Positions 26,103-34,120 of a stretch of DNA of 64,000 nt are shown piece after piece. Source of the DNA: Phenylobacterium sp. (GTDB taxonomy: Bacteria > Pseudomonadota > Alphaproteobacteria > Caulobacterales > Caulobacteraceae). Numbering within the stretch: position 1 is the stretch's first letter; each line of letters opens with the position of its first letter. The notes under the pieces are model-generated. The model made no database searches. It was not told the DNA's origin and saw nothing but the letters and a program-made list of their open reading frames with translations. Location: assembly GCF_030693625.1 (NCBI RefSeq), contig NZ_JAUYAF010000086.1, positions 1 through 64,000 on the forward strand. Direction: 5' to 3'. The translations under genes were made by a program, and so were the position numbers.

Positions 26103-26642
26103 CTAGGCCCGGTTGGCCGCCACCATGGTCTCATGGGCCATGACGTCGGAGGGATCCGCGGCGTCCATGATCTTCAGCAGCCGGGCCCGGGCGCGGTTCA
26201 CCCGGCTCTTGATCGTGCCCACCGCGCAGCCACAGATCTCGGCGGCCTCTTCGTAGGAAAGGCCGGCGGCGCCCACCAGGATAAGGGCCTCGCGGTGTTC
26301 GGCGGGCAAGTGCTGCAAGGCGTCCTGCATGGCGTGCATGGCCACGCTCCAGTCCTGCGTCGGCGGCGTTTTCAAGGCCCCGGCATATTCGCCCAGCTCA
26401 TCGCGCACCTCCCGCCGACGGCGGATGACCTGGGTGTAGTACGTGTTGCGCAGGATCGTGAACAGCCAGGCCCTCAGATTGGTGCCGGGCTCGAACTTGT
26501 CGCGATTGGACCAGGCCTTGATCAGGGTGTCCTGCACCAGATCATCTGCGTCTGACCCGTTGTGGCAAAGGGACCATCCAAAGGCCCGGAGCGCCGGGAT
26601 CATGCGCACGACATCGTCGCGCCAATCATCATCGCCGGTCAT
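26103..26642 (-). CDS. EcfG-type (ECF15) general stress response sigma factor
   Basis: The 179-residue ECF sigma factor has region 2 motifs SDADDLVQDTLIKAW and NLRAWLFTILRNTYY. Region 4 contains LPAEHREALILVGAAGLSYEE and the diagnostic CGCAVGTIKSRVNRAR. These are the hallmarks of the alphaproteobacterial EcfG family, whose members drive the general stress response when PhyR removes the anti-sigma NepR. Neither nepR nor phyR is next to it, so this may be a secondary EcfG paralogue (like SigU of C. crescentus). The ATG at 26642 has a GAGGA site at good spacing; an ATG at 26690 in frame has none. An exact EcfG-type promoter lies upstream (26704-26728), suggesting autoregulation. Divergent neighbour: the egtB-egtD fusion. 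Confidence 0.88.
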   Translation of the reverse strand: MTGDDDWRDDVVRMIPALRAFGWSLCHNGSDADDLVQDTLIKAWSNRDKFEPGTNLRAWLFTILRNTYYTQVIRRRREVRDELGEYAGALKTPPTQDWSVAMHAMQDALQHLPAEHREALILVGAAGLSYEEAAEICGCAVGTIKSRVNRARARLLKIMDAADPSDVMAHETMVAANRA

Positions 26643-26703
26643 GGGTTCCTCGTCCGCCCACCGCGTTTCGATGACGACCGCAGCCGTCATTCGTTGGTGA
26701 TCC

Positions 26704-26728
26704 AACGCCGGCATAGTCCATCTGTTCC
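26704..26728 (-). promoter_or_regulatory. EcfG-type promoter for the sigma-factor gene
   Basis: On the minus strand, GGAAC (26728-26724), 16 bases, then CGTT (26707-26704) match the EcfG consensus GGAAC-N16/17-CGTT exactly. It lies 62 bases before the chosen ATG (26642) of the EcfG-type gene, pointing to positive autoregulation. Confidence 0.75.
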
Positions 26729-26761
26729 CACTTGCGGTTGCAGGCTCGAGACCCAATTTAT

Positions 26762-26786
26762 GGAACGAAGAACGGCGTTGGGCGTT
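26762..26786 (+). promoter_or_regulatory. EcfG-type promoter for the ergothioneine gene
   Basis: GGAAC at 26762-26766, 16 bases, then CGTT at 26783-26786 match the EcfG consensus exactly on the plus strand, 75 bases before the ATG of the EgtB-EgtD fusion. It is divergent from the matching promoter of the sigma gene 33 bases away. Confidence 0.75.
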
Positions 26787-26861
26787 TCTGCGACTTAGGC
26801 CCGAGTTTCGCCGTGGCGTCGCCTTGCCTGTCGGGCGCCTCACAGTTTCCAGGAGTATCCG

Positions 26862-29084
26862 ATGGCGCATTCCGACGACGCAGGGCCTGTGCCCGCACCG
26901 CTTCGCAGCGCCTTGGGCCAGCCCGCGGCCCGCTATCATCGTATCCGCCAGGCCACCGAGGATCTCGTGCGGCACCTGTCGCCGGAGGACATGGCCGCCC
27001 AGTCGATGCCAGACGCCAGTCCCGCCAAGTGGCACCTGGCCCATACCAGCTGGTTTTTCGAGACCTTCCTGTTGAAGCCGAACCTGCCGGGCTACCGCGC
27101 CTTCGACGAGCGTTACGCCTACCTGTTCAACTCCTATTACGAGGCGCTGGGGCCCCGTCAGCCGCGACCCGAGCGCGGCCTGCTGACGAGGCCTTCGCGC
27201 GATGAGGTCCTGGCCTATCGCGCCCATGTGGACGAGGCCATGCACCACCTGCTGTCCTCGGGCGTCGAGGGTCTCGCCGATCTGCTGGACCTGGGCCTGG
27301 CCCACGAGGAGCAGCATCAGGAGCTGATCCTGATGGATATCCTGCATCTCTTCGCCCAGTCGCCGCTGAAGCCCGCCTATTCCCCCACCACGGCCCTGCC
27401 GGTGAGCGCCGATCCGGGGCCCGCCAGCGTGGTCGCCTTTGACGGCGGCCTGGTGGAAATCGGTCACTCAGGGCCTGGCTTCGCCTTCGACAACGAGGGG
27501 CCGCGTCACCAGGTCTTCGTCGCCCCCTTCAAGCTGGCGGACCGGCTGGTGACCAATGGCGAGTGGTTGGCCTTCATGGCCGACGGTGGTTACGCCAAGC
27601 CCGAACTGTGGCTCGCCGAGGGCTGGGCGCAGGTCAGGGAGGCCGGCTGGAACGCGCCGCTCTACTGGCAAAAGGGCGACCATGGCTGGCTGGCCATGAC
27701 CCTGCAGGGCCTCCGCGCCATCGCGCCCCACGCGCCCGTCACCCACATCAGCTTTTACGAGGCCGACGCTTACGCCACCTGGGCCGGTGCGCGCCTGCCC
27801 ACCGAAGCCGAGTGGGAGCACGCCGCCGCGGACCTGCCGGTGACCGGCAACTTCATGGGCTCGGGGCAGCTTGGCCCCGCCGCGGCCACCGGCGCCGAAG
27901 GTCTGCGCCAGATGTTCGGCGATGTCTGGGAATGGACCCGCAGCGCCTATTGTCCCTATCCCGGCTTCAGCCCGGCGGCCGGCGCGGTGGGGGAGTACAA
28001 CGGCAAGTTCATGAGCGGTCAGATGGTGCTGCGCGGCGGCTGTCACGCGACGCCGGCGGCCCATGCCCGGGCCACCTACCGCAACTTCTTCCACCCCGAT
28101 AAACGCTGGATGTTCTCGGGGCTGCGCCTGGCCTGGGACGGCGCGCCGCGCGCCCGCGCCGAGGTCGACAGCAGCTTCGCCGCCGATGTCCTGGCGGGTC
28201 TCGCACGGCCGCAGAAGACCATTCCGGCCAAGTATTTTTACGATGCCGAGGGGTCGCGCCTGTTCGAGGAGATCTGCGACCTGCCGGAATACTATCCGAC
28301 CCGCACGGAGGCCGCCCTGCTGCGCGAGAAGGCCGGCGAGATGGCGACCGCCATTCCGCCCGGCGCGGCCCTGGTGGAGTTCGGCAGCGGCGCCAGCACC
28401 AAGACCCGGCTGTTGCTCGACGCCGCCCCGCAGCTGGCCGCCTACGTTCCCATCGACATCAGCAAGTCAGCCCTGGACGACGCCGCCCAGGCGATCGGCC
28501 GCGACTACCCGGGCCTGCGGGTGGCGCCCCTGGTGGACGACTTCACCACGGCGCTCAGCCTCCCGGCGCAGGTCAGCGGCCTGACCAGCGTGGGCTTCTT
28601 CCCCGGCTCCACCATTGGCAACTTCCGCCCGGACGAGGCGGTGACCTTCCTCGCCAGCGCCAGGCGGCTGCTGGGCCACGGCTCGGCCTTCCTGGTGGGG
28701 ATGGACATCGTGAAGGACGAGGCCGTTCTGGTGGCGGCCTATGACGACGCCCAGGGCGTGACGGCCGCTTTCAATCTCAACCTGCTCACCCGCATCAACC
28801 GGGAGCTCGGCGGCGACTTCGACCTTGCCGCCTTCCAGCACCGCGCGGTGTGGAATGCGGTGGAGAGCCGGATGGAGATGCACCTGATCAGCAAGCGCGA
28901 TCAGGCCGTGCGCGTCGCTGGCCGCCCGTTCCACTTCGCGGCCGGCGAGAGCCTGCACACCGAGAATTCCTACAAGTTCACGGTGGAAGGTTTCGGCAAG
29001 CTGGCGGCGGCGGCCGGCTGGCGCCTGGAGCGCCAGTGGGAGAGCGCCGAGCCCGCCTTCGCCATGGTGCTGCTCCGCGCCTAG
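26862..29084 (+). CDS. EgtB-EgtD fusion: ergothioneine sulfoxide synthase plus histidine N-methyltransferase
   Basis: One 740-residue frame carries two enzymes of ergothioneine synthesis. Residues 1 to about 430 are EgtB-like. A DinB_2 domain holds the iron ligands His61 (in HLAHTSW), His148 and His152 (AHEEQHQE). An FGE-sulfatase domain follows, with LPTEAEWEHAAAD, MFGDVWEWTRSAYCPYP and a C-terminal VLRGGCHATP. Residues from about 435 are EgtD-like: EICDLPEYYPTRTEAALL, the SAM loop FGSGASTKT (about 507), YVPIDISKSA and GFFPGSTIGNFRPDEA. The pair would trimethylate histidine and then attach sulfur from cysteine or gamma-glutamylcysteine. In many bacteria these are separate genes. Fungal Egt1 fuses them in the opposite order, and OvoA has the same order but a different methyltransferase. 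An AGGAG site precedes the ATG. No egtA, egtC or egtE is nearby. Confidence 0.9.
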   Translation: MAHSDDAGPVPAPLRSALGQPAARYHRIRQATEDLVRHLSPEDMAAQSMPDASPAKWHLAHTSWFFETFLLKPNLPGYRAFDERYAYLFNSYYEALGPRQPRPERGLLTRPSRDEVLAYRAHVDEAMHHLLSSGVEGLADLLDLGLAHEEQHQELILMDILHLFAQSPLKPAYSPTTALPVSADPGPASVVAFDGGLVEIGHSGPGFAFDNEGPRHQVFVAPFKLADRLVTNGEWLAFMADGGYAKPELWLAEGWAQVREAGWNAPLYWQKGDHGWLAMTLQGLRAIAPHAPVTHISFYEADAYATWAGARLPTEAEWEHAAADLPVTGNFMGSGQLGPAAATGAEGLRQMFGDVWEWTRSAYCPYPGFSPAAGAVGEYNGKFMSGQMVLRGGCHATPAAHARATYRNFFHPDKRWMFSGLRLAWDGAPRARAEVDSSFAADVLAGLARPQKTIPAKYFYDAEGSRLFEEICDLPEYYPTRTEAALLREKAGEMATAIPPGAALVEFGSGASTKTRLLLDAAPQLAAYVPIDISKSALDDAAQAIGRDYPGLRVAPLVDDFTTALSLPAQVSGLTSVGFFPGSTIGNFRPDEAVTFLASARRLLGHGSAFLVGMDIVKDEAVLVAAYDDAQGVTAAFNLNLLTRINRELGGDFDLAAFQHRAVWNAVESRMEMHLISKRDQAVRVAGRPFHFAAGESLHTENSYKFTVEGFGKLAAAAGWRLERQWESAEPAFAMVLLRA

Positions 29085-29098
29085 CAGCACACAAGCAA

Positions 29099-29123
29099 AC
29101 GGCCCCGAAGAGATCGGGGCCGT
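29099..29123. terminator. Hairpin between the ergothioneine gene and the KGG gene
   Basis: ACGGCCCCGA at 29099-29108 pairs with TCGGGGCCGT at 29114-29123 around a five-base loop. It lies between two convergent genes and probably ends both transcripts. T-runs are weak on both sides. Confidence 0.6.
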
Positions 29124-29150
29124 GGCTTAGCTCGTCGAATCGCCGGGCGC

Positions 29151-29366
29151 TCAGTCTTCGAGCGGTCCGCGAGTCCGACCGCCGCCGCGGGAGGATTCTC
29201 CGCCCTTGCGGCCGGCCGAGGCCGCGAGGTCGCGGTCCTTGGCGAAGCTGCGCTTTTCGCCCGGCACGCTGGCGCCGCCCTTCCGGGCGATCTCGCGCCG
29301 ACGCTCGGGGTTCATGGCGGCGAATCCGCGACGGGACTTCGGCTTGGCGTTGGGATCGAGGTCCAT
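29151..29366 (-). CDS. Small KGG-domain stress protein
   Basis: This 71-residue hydrophilic protein is built from Gly/Arg/Lys/Ser-rich segments. It contains the KGG-type motifs seen in GsiB/ConJ-like stress proteins: RRGFAAMNPERRREIARKGG and, later, ASAGRKGGESSRGGG. Such proteins are usually induced by starvation, desiccation or oxidative stress and are thought to be disordered protectants. I see no good EcfG promoter before it. The start at 29366 has an AGGAG site and matches the family's usual beginning; an upstream in-frame ATG (29417) adds unlikely sequence. The 200 bases upstream (29367-29572) hold no gene. Confidence 0.8.
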   Translation of the reverse strand: MDLDPNAKPKSRRGFAAMNPERRREIARKGGASVPGEKRSFAKDRDLAASAGRKGGESSRGGGRTRGPLED

Positions 29367-29572
29367 GGGGTTGCTCCTACTATGCGTGCCTTGACGAGAT
29401 GCGGGGGGCTGCATCAACTACGGTTACGCTCAGACAACCCTCAAGGCGCAGGAGAGGTTGCGCGGAAAGTTGTCCGCCGGTCGTATTCTTCCAAACGAAT
29501 CAGATTGCTAGGCCGCGGGAGGCCCAGGCGACGGGGCGCGCGGGCCGGCGGACGCTCGGCGACGCACATCGA

Positions 29573-30934
29573 TTAAAGCGGCAGTTGCACCCGCGCCGTC
29601 AGTCCGCCCCCATCGCGGTTGAGCATCACCACATCGCCGCCATGGCCGCGGGCGACGGAGCGCACCACCGCCAGGCCCAGCCCGATTCCCCCCGTCTGCC
29701 GGCTGCGGGAAGGTTCGCGGCGATAGAAGGGCTCGAACACCCGCTCGGCGTCCTCGACGGGAATACCGGGGCCGTCGTCCTCGATCTCCACATAGGCGCT
29801 GGTCGCATCGCGATAGACCCGCGCGCGGGCCCGGCCGCCGAACTTCACCGCGTTCTCCAGCAGGTTGGTGAACAGGCGGCGCAGGGCGACCGGGTCGCCT
29901 TCGATGATCACCTTGTCGCCACGCGCCACCTGGGTGTCGCTGCCGGTCTCGGCCATCTCGTCGCAGACGCTCTCCAGCAGGGAGGACAGTTCCAGGGGCG
30001 TGCGCTCTGCGGGGCCGCTGGCGTCGCGAACGAAGGTCAGGGCCGCGGAGATCATCTCCTCCATCTGGTCCAGATCACCCGCCATCTTGGCGCGGCTCTC
30101 CTCGGGTACGTTCTCGATCCGGAAGCGAAGGCGGGTGAGGGGGGTGCGCAGGTCGTGGGCGATGGCGCCCACCATGGCGGTGCGGTCCTCCACATAGCGG
30201 CGCAGCCGATCCTGCATGTCATTGAAGGCGGTGACCGCGACATTGATCTCGGCTGTTCCCTTGAGGGAGACAGGCAGGCGGGCGCCTCTCGGGTCGCGGC
30301 CCAGCTGCTCGGCGGCCTCCGCGAACAACTGGAAGGGGTGGGCCAGCCGCCGCGCGAAGATGTAGGCCACCGGCGCCAGCAGAACGCCCGACAGGAGAAG
30401 CCACAGCACGATGCGAATTTGCCAGGGGTCGAGCCCCAGCCCCAGGCGGGGCGCCGGGCGGACCATGTCCCAACGGCCATCGGCCCGTTGCACCGTGACC
30501 TCGAACGGCGCGATCAGGAAGTGATCCTCCTGCTCGCCGCCATCGCGGGCGATGCGGTCGCGGATGATGCGGAAGACGCGGCGGTCGGAGACGGGGAGGC
30601 GCGACGGGGCGGCGAAGACCACCTGGCTGGTGGCGACTCCCAGCTCGCGGGCGAGTTCGGCCCGCATCTTGGGCACCATGCGGCCTTCCATGGTGGGGGA
30701 GGAGGCGCGGTCGACGATCTTCAGTTCCAGCGGCCGCCGCTCGATCAGGCCGGGGGGGCGGCCCTTGAAGGTCTGAGCCACTTCGCTCAGCCGATAGAAG
30801 TCGGGAGCCGGCGGCGGCAGGATGAAGATCATCGCCAGGATGATCGCCTGCGAGGCCACCAGGGTGATGCCGATCAGGGTCAGCAGGCGGGCGAACAGCG
30901 AGGCGGTCGGCCGGCCCGACCAGGGCGGGGTCAT
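29573..30934 (-). CDS. EnvZ-type sensor histidine kinase
   Basis: A 453-residue inner-membrane sensor kinase. The first helix is at about 16-38 (LLTLIGITLVASQAIILAMI). A periplasmic region of about 130 residues has LELKIVDRASSPTME, and the second helix is at about 173-193. HAMP follows, then the phosphoacceptor segment GAIAHDLRTPLTRLRFRIE with its His near residue 257, the N box FTNLLENAVKFGG, and a G1 box IEDDGPGIP. This is the OmpR-partner class. The gene overlaps the response regulator by four bases (ATGA), so the two make a cognate pair. Sensed signal unknown; the nearby genes do not reveal it. Confidence 0.9.
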   Translation of the reverse strand: MTPPWSGRPTASLFARLLTLIGITLVASQAIILAMIFILPPPAPDFYRLSEVAQTFKGRPPGLIERRPLELKIVDRASSPTMEGRMVPKMRAELARELGVATSQVVFAAPSRLPVSDRRVFRIIRDRIARDGGEQEDHFLIAPFEVTVQRADGRWDMVRPAPRLGLGLDPWQIRIVLWLLLSGVLLAPVAYIFARRLAHPFQLFAEAAEQLGRDPRGARLPVSLKGTAEINVAVTAFNDMQDRLRRYVEDRTAMVGAIAHDLRTPLTRLRFRIENVPEESRAKMAGDLDQMEEMISAALTFVRDASGPAERTPLELSSLLESVCDEMAETGSDTQVARGDKVIIEGDPVALRRLFTNLLENAVKFGGRARARVYRDATSAYVEIEDDGPGIPVEDAERVFEPFYRREPSRSRQTGGIGLGLAVVRSVARGHGGDVVMLNRDGGGLTARVQLPL

Positions 30935-31671
30935 ACCCGCTTCACCTTGGCGGTGAACATATAGCCTTCGTTGCGGATCGTTCGGATCAGGTCGGTGCCC
31001 CCGCCACCGTCGTCGAGCTTGCGGCGCAGGCGGCTGATCTGCACGTCGATGGCGCGGTCGAAGGCGTCGGAAGCGGGGCCTCGGGCGAAATCGAGCAGCT
31101 GGTCGCGGGTCAGCACCCGCTGCGGCCGCTCCACAAAGGCGCGCAGCAGGGAGAACTCGCCCGAGGACAGGTTCACCACCACGCCCGGCGGCGAACGCAG
31201 CTCGCGCCGCACCAGATCGAGCCGCCAGCCCGCGAATTCGCAGCCCGCGCCGATGCTGTTGGCCTGGCCGCGCTGTTCGGCCCGGCGCAGCACGGCGCGG
31301 ACCCGGGCCAGGAGTTCCCGAGGATTGCAGGGCTTGGCCAGGTAGTCGTCGGCGCCCAGCTCCAGGCCCACAATGCGGTCGGTGTCCTCGCCCATCGCCG
31401 ACAGCATGATGATGGGGGGACCCTCGCCGCTGAGCCGCCGGGCGATGGACAGCCCGTCCTCGCCGGGCAGCATGACGTCGAGCACGATCAGGTCGACAGG
31501 GCCGCGTTCCAGCGCCTGCTCCATCTCGCGAGCGTCCCCGGCCGTCTCGACGAGGTAGCCGTGCTTGCCCAGGAAATCGGAGACGACGTCGAGGATGCCC
31601 GGATCGTCATCGACCATCAGGATTCGGGCCGTCGCGGGGACCTGTTCGGTGCTGGGTTCCATTCGCGCCAT
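30931..31671 (-). CDS. OmpR-family response regulator
   Basis: The 246-residue regulator has a receiver domain with the acidic pair near Asp21-23 (LMVDDDPGI), phosphoacceptor Asp65 (IVLDVMLPGEDG), a Ser at the switch position (IIMLSAMGED) and Lys in YLAKPCNPREL. A winged-helix DNA-binding domain (Trans_reg_C) follows, with NLSSGEFSLLRAFVERP, RAIDVQISRLRRKL and the wing region IRTIRNEGYMF. The start at 31671 has a GGGAAGGG site; an ATG three codons later is possible. It overlaps the downstream kinase gene (ATGA). The operon is separate from the metallo-hydrolase gene upstream. Confidence 0.92.
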   Translation of the reverse strand: MARMEPSTEQVPATARILMVDDDPGILDVVSDFLGKHGYLVETAGDAREMEQALERGPVDLIVLDVMLPGEDGLSIARRLSGEGPPIIMLSAMGEDTDRIVGLELGADDYLAKPCNPRELLARVRAVLRRAEQRGQANSIGAGCEFAGWRLDLVRRELRSPPGVVVNLSSGEFSLLRAFVERPQRVLTRDQLLDFARGPASDAFDRAIDVQISRLRRKLDDGGGGTDLIRTIRNEGYMFTAKVKRV

Positions 31672-31726
31672 TTTCAGCCCTTCCCGTAACGTACAGATTT
31701 CACGGCTGAAACTGCATCAACCAGCC

Positions 31727-32398
31727 TCAATTCGCGGCCAGGACATCGTCGGCGACATAGCCATTGGTCTTCCGCTCGACGCCAAACCGCGACATCGGCC
31801 CGTGGCCTGAAACGAAGGCCACGTCGTCGCCGAGCGGCCAGAGCTTGCCGGTGATCGAGGCGATCAGTTGCTGAAAATCGCCGCGCGGAAAGTCGGTGCG
31901 GCCGATCGAGCCCTGGAACAGCACATCGCCCACCTGGGCGAAGCGCGCCTCGCGGTGGAAGAACACGACGTGGCCCGGCGTGTGGCCCGGACAGTGATAG
32001 ACCTCGAAACTCGTCTCCCCGAGCGTGACGGTGTCGCCATCCTCCAGCCAGCGGTCCGGCGTGAAGCCCTTGGCCTCGGGCATGCCCCACTTGGCCCCGC
32101 TGGCCTCCATCTGCTCGATCCAGAAGGCGTCGTCCCGGTGCGGCCCCTCAATGGGGACACCGGTGATCGCCTTGAGGGCCGCCGTGCCGCCGGCGTGGTC
32201 GAGGTGGCCGTGGGTGATCCAGATCTTCTCGAGGGTCAGGTCATGAGCCTGCAGCGCCGCCAGCAGACGCGGCACCTCGCCGCCCGGATCGATGATCGCG
32301 GCCTTCCTGGTCTTCACGCACCACACGATGGTGCAGTTCTGCGCCAGCGGGGTGACCGGGGCGATGATCGCGCGGATTGGGGAGGCCTGCTCGGACAT
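31727..32398 (-). CDS. Metallo-beta-lactamase-fold hydrolase (glyoxalase II-like)
   Basis: A 223-residue enzyme of the MBL fold with the dinuclear metal signature THGHLDHAGG (HxHxDH). The second His is in CPGHTPGHV, the bridging Asp in QVGDVLFQGSIGRTD and the last His in VSGHGPMS. The GSIGRTDFPRGD segment is typical of the YcbL/GloB-like branch, which hydrolyses thioesters such as S-lactoylglutathione. The start ATG is at 32398. It lies downstream of a strong terminator for the permease on the same strand, so it needs its own promoter in the 70-base gap. Confidence 0.88.
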   Translation of the reverse strand: MSEQASPIRAIIAPVTPLAQNCTIVWCVKTRKAAIIDPGGEVPRLLAALQAHDLTLEKIWITHGHLDHAGGTAALKAITGVPIEGPHRDDAFWIEQMEASGAKWGMPEAKGFTPDRWLEDGDTVTLGETSFEVYHCPGHTPGHVVFFHREARFAQVGDVLFQGSIGRTDFPRGDFQQLIASITGKLWPLGDDVAFVSGHGPMSRFGVERKTNGYVADDVLAAN

Positions 32399-32432
32399 GG
32401 CCCCAGCATCGGCGTTTGGGCCGGATATGAAA

Positions 32433-32457
32433 AGGCCCGGGATGCGATCCCGGGCCT
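32433..32457 (-). terminator. Rho-independent terminator after the amino-acid permease
   Basis: AGGCCCGGGAT at 32433-32443 pairs perfectly with 32447-32457 around GCG. On the minus strand the stem is followed by TTTTC, so it ends the permease transcript before the metallo-hydrolase gene. Confidence 0.8.
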
Positions 32458-32467
32458 CTCCTTGTCG

Positions 32468-33994
32468 CTACTGCGCGCCGGGCATCGGGGGCACCGAGTC
32501 GGGCGGCGCGTCAGCCGCCAGTTCAGGCACGTCAATGATCCCGCGGCCCAGATGGCTGTTGCGGAAGCCGTAGGCGAAATAGACCACTAGCCCGATCGCC
32601 GCCCAGATCAGGAACATCAGCTTGGTGTCCGTCCCGAGGCTGAAGAACAGGAAGGCGCATCCGAGGATCGCGACGGGCGCCACAATCCAGACCAAGGGTG
32701 TGCGGAACGGACGCTTCCGTCCGGGATCGGTCTTGCGCAGCACCATCACCGCGATCGCCACCATGGCGAAGGCGAACAGGGTGCCGGAGTTGGAGATGTC
32801 GGCCAGCACCCCGACCGGGAAGAAGGCCGCGAAGGCCGAGACGCAGACCCCGGTGATGATGGTGATCACGTGGGGGGTATGGAACTTCGGGTGAATCTTG
32901 GACAGGCCCGAAGGCAGCAGTCCGTCACGGCTCATCACGAAGAAGATGCGGGTCTGACCGAACATCATCATCAGGATCACCGAGGGCAGGGCCAGGCCGG
33001 CGGCGAGGCCGAGCAGGTTCCCGATCTGGACCCAGCCGATCTCCCTCAGGGTCCAGGCGAGCGCCTCCTTGGAGCACACCACGTGGGTGTCAGCCAGCGA
33101 CTGGCAGGCCGCGGTCAGCTCGGGGCTACCGGGGCGCAGGCCGACGCCGGCGGCGTCCATCACCGGTTGGGCGCCCACCGTGCCGATCACGCCCGACGCC
33201 ACCAGGATGTAGAAGAGGGTGCAGACCGCAAGCGAGCCGATGAGGCCGATGGGCATGTTGCGCTGGGGGTTCTTGGTTTCCTCGGCGGCCGTGGAGACCG
33301 CGTCGAAGCCCACATAGGCGAAGAAGATCGAGGCCGCCGCCGCCGCCACCCCGGAGAACCCCAGAGGGGCGAAGGGGGTGAAGTTTTCCATCTTCATCAC
33401 CGGCAGGGCCAGGACGCAGAAGAGGGTCAGGGCGGAGACCTTCACCAGCACCAGGACGGCGTTTACGGCCGCCGATTCCCGGGTGCCGATCACCAGCAGC
33501 CAGGTCACCAGCAGGGCGACGCCGGCGGCGGGCAGGTTGACGATCCCGCCATCCATCGGTCCCAGCACCAGGGCGTTGGGGATGTCGATCGCGAAGGCGT
33601 TCTCGATCAGGCCGACCACATAGCCCGACCAGCCCACCGAGACCGCGCCGGCGGCGACGGCGTATTCCAGGATCAACGCCCAGCCGACCATCCACGCCAT
33701 CATCTCGCCCATGACGGCGTAGCTGTAGGTGTAGGCGGAGCCTGAGACCGGCACCATGGCCGACATCTCGGAGTAGCAGAGGGCGGCCACCGCGCAGACA
33801 AAGCCTGCGATGATGAAGGCCGCGATCATGCCGGGGCCCGCCTTCTGGGCGGCCTCGGCGGTGAGGACGAAGATGCCGGTGCCGATGATGGCCCCGATGC
33901 CCAGCATGGTCAGCTGGAACGCCCCCAGGGAGCGATGCAGTGATTTCTTCTCAGCGGTCGCCAGGATCGCGTCGAGCGGCTTTACACGCCACAT
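32468..33994 (-). CDS. APC-family amino-acid permease (cationic amino-acid transporter type)
   Basis: A 508-residue inner-membrane permease with about twelve hydrophobic segments. It opens with the APC signature LGAFQLTMLGIGAIIGTGIF and has SEMSAMVPVSGSAYTY and the ILEYAVAAGAVSVGWSGY segment typical of the YfnA/CAT subgroup, then FFAYVGFDAVSTAAEE. It probably takes up amino acids with protons or exchanges them; which ones cannot be read. The start at 33994 (MWRVKPLDAIL) is preceded by a GGGAGGG site that is itself part of an upstream in-frame ATG codon string, so the inner ATG is preferred. A perfect terminator follows. Confidence 0.9.
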   Translation of the reverse strand: MWRVKPLDAILATAEKKSLHRSLGAFQLTMLGIGAIIGTGIFVLTAEAAQKAGPGMIAAFIIAGFVCAVAALCYSEMSAMVPVSGSAYTYSYAVMGEMMAWMVGWALILEYAVAAGAVSVGWSGYVVGLIENAFAIDIPNALVLGPMDGGIVNLPAAGVALLVTWLLVIGTRESAAVNAVLVLVKVSALTLFCVLALPVMKMENFTPFAPLGFSGVAAAAASIFFAYVGFDAVSTAAEETKNPQRNMPIGLIGSLAVCTLFYILVASGVIGTVGAQPVMDAAGVGLRPGSPELTAACQSLADTHVVCSKEALAWTLREIGWVQIGNLLGLAAGLALPSVILMMMFGQTRIFFVMSRDGLLPSGLSKIHPKFHTPHVITIITGVCVSAFAAFFPVGVLADISNSGTLFAFAMVAIAVMVLRKTDPGRKRPFRTPLVWIVAPVAILGCAFLFFSLGTDTKLMFLIWAAIGLVVYFAYGFRNSHLGRGIIDVPELAADAPPDSVPPMPGAQ

Positions 33995-34120
33995 GTTCCC
34001 TCCCAATCGCGGCGGGCCCCCCGCCGCGCGAATTAAGCTTGCGCGGAACCTGCGGTCTGCTCACCCGGCGGTCAAGCGGCAAGGCTTGGCGCGGCCCCTG
34101 GGCGCGGATAGACCCCCTGC

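Noticed and set aside
26103..27467. A 454-codon minus-strand frame extending the EcfG-type sigma gene far upstream
   Set aside because: The extension lies antisense to the egt gene and spans the two promoters; the sigma domain, ribosome-binding site and promoter all place the start at 26642.
29367..29572. EcfG promoter before the KGG stress gene
   Set aside because: No GGAAC-N16/17-CGTT or near match was found on the proper strand.
28850..30964. A 704-codon plus-strand frame running over the KGG gene and the histidine kinase
   Set aside because: It crosses a terminator hairpin and two clear genes on the other strand; no protein family recognisable.
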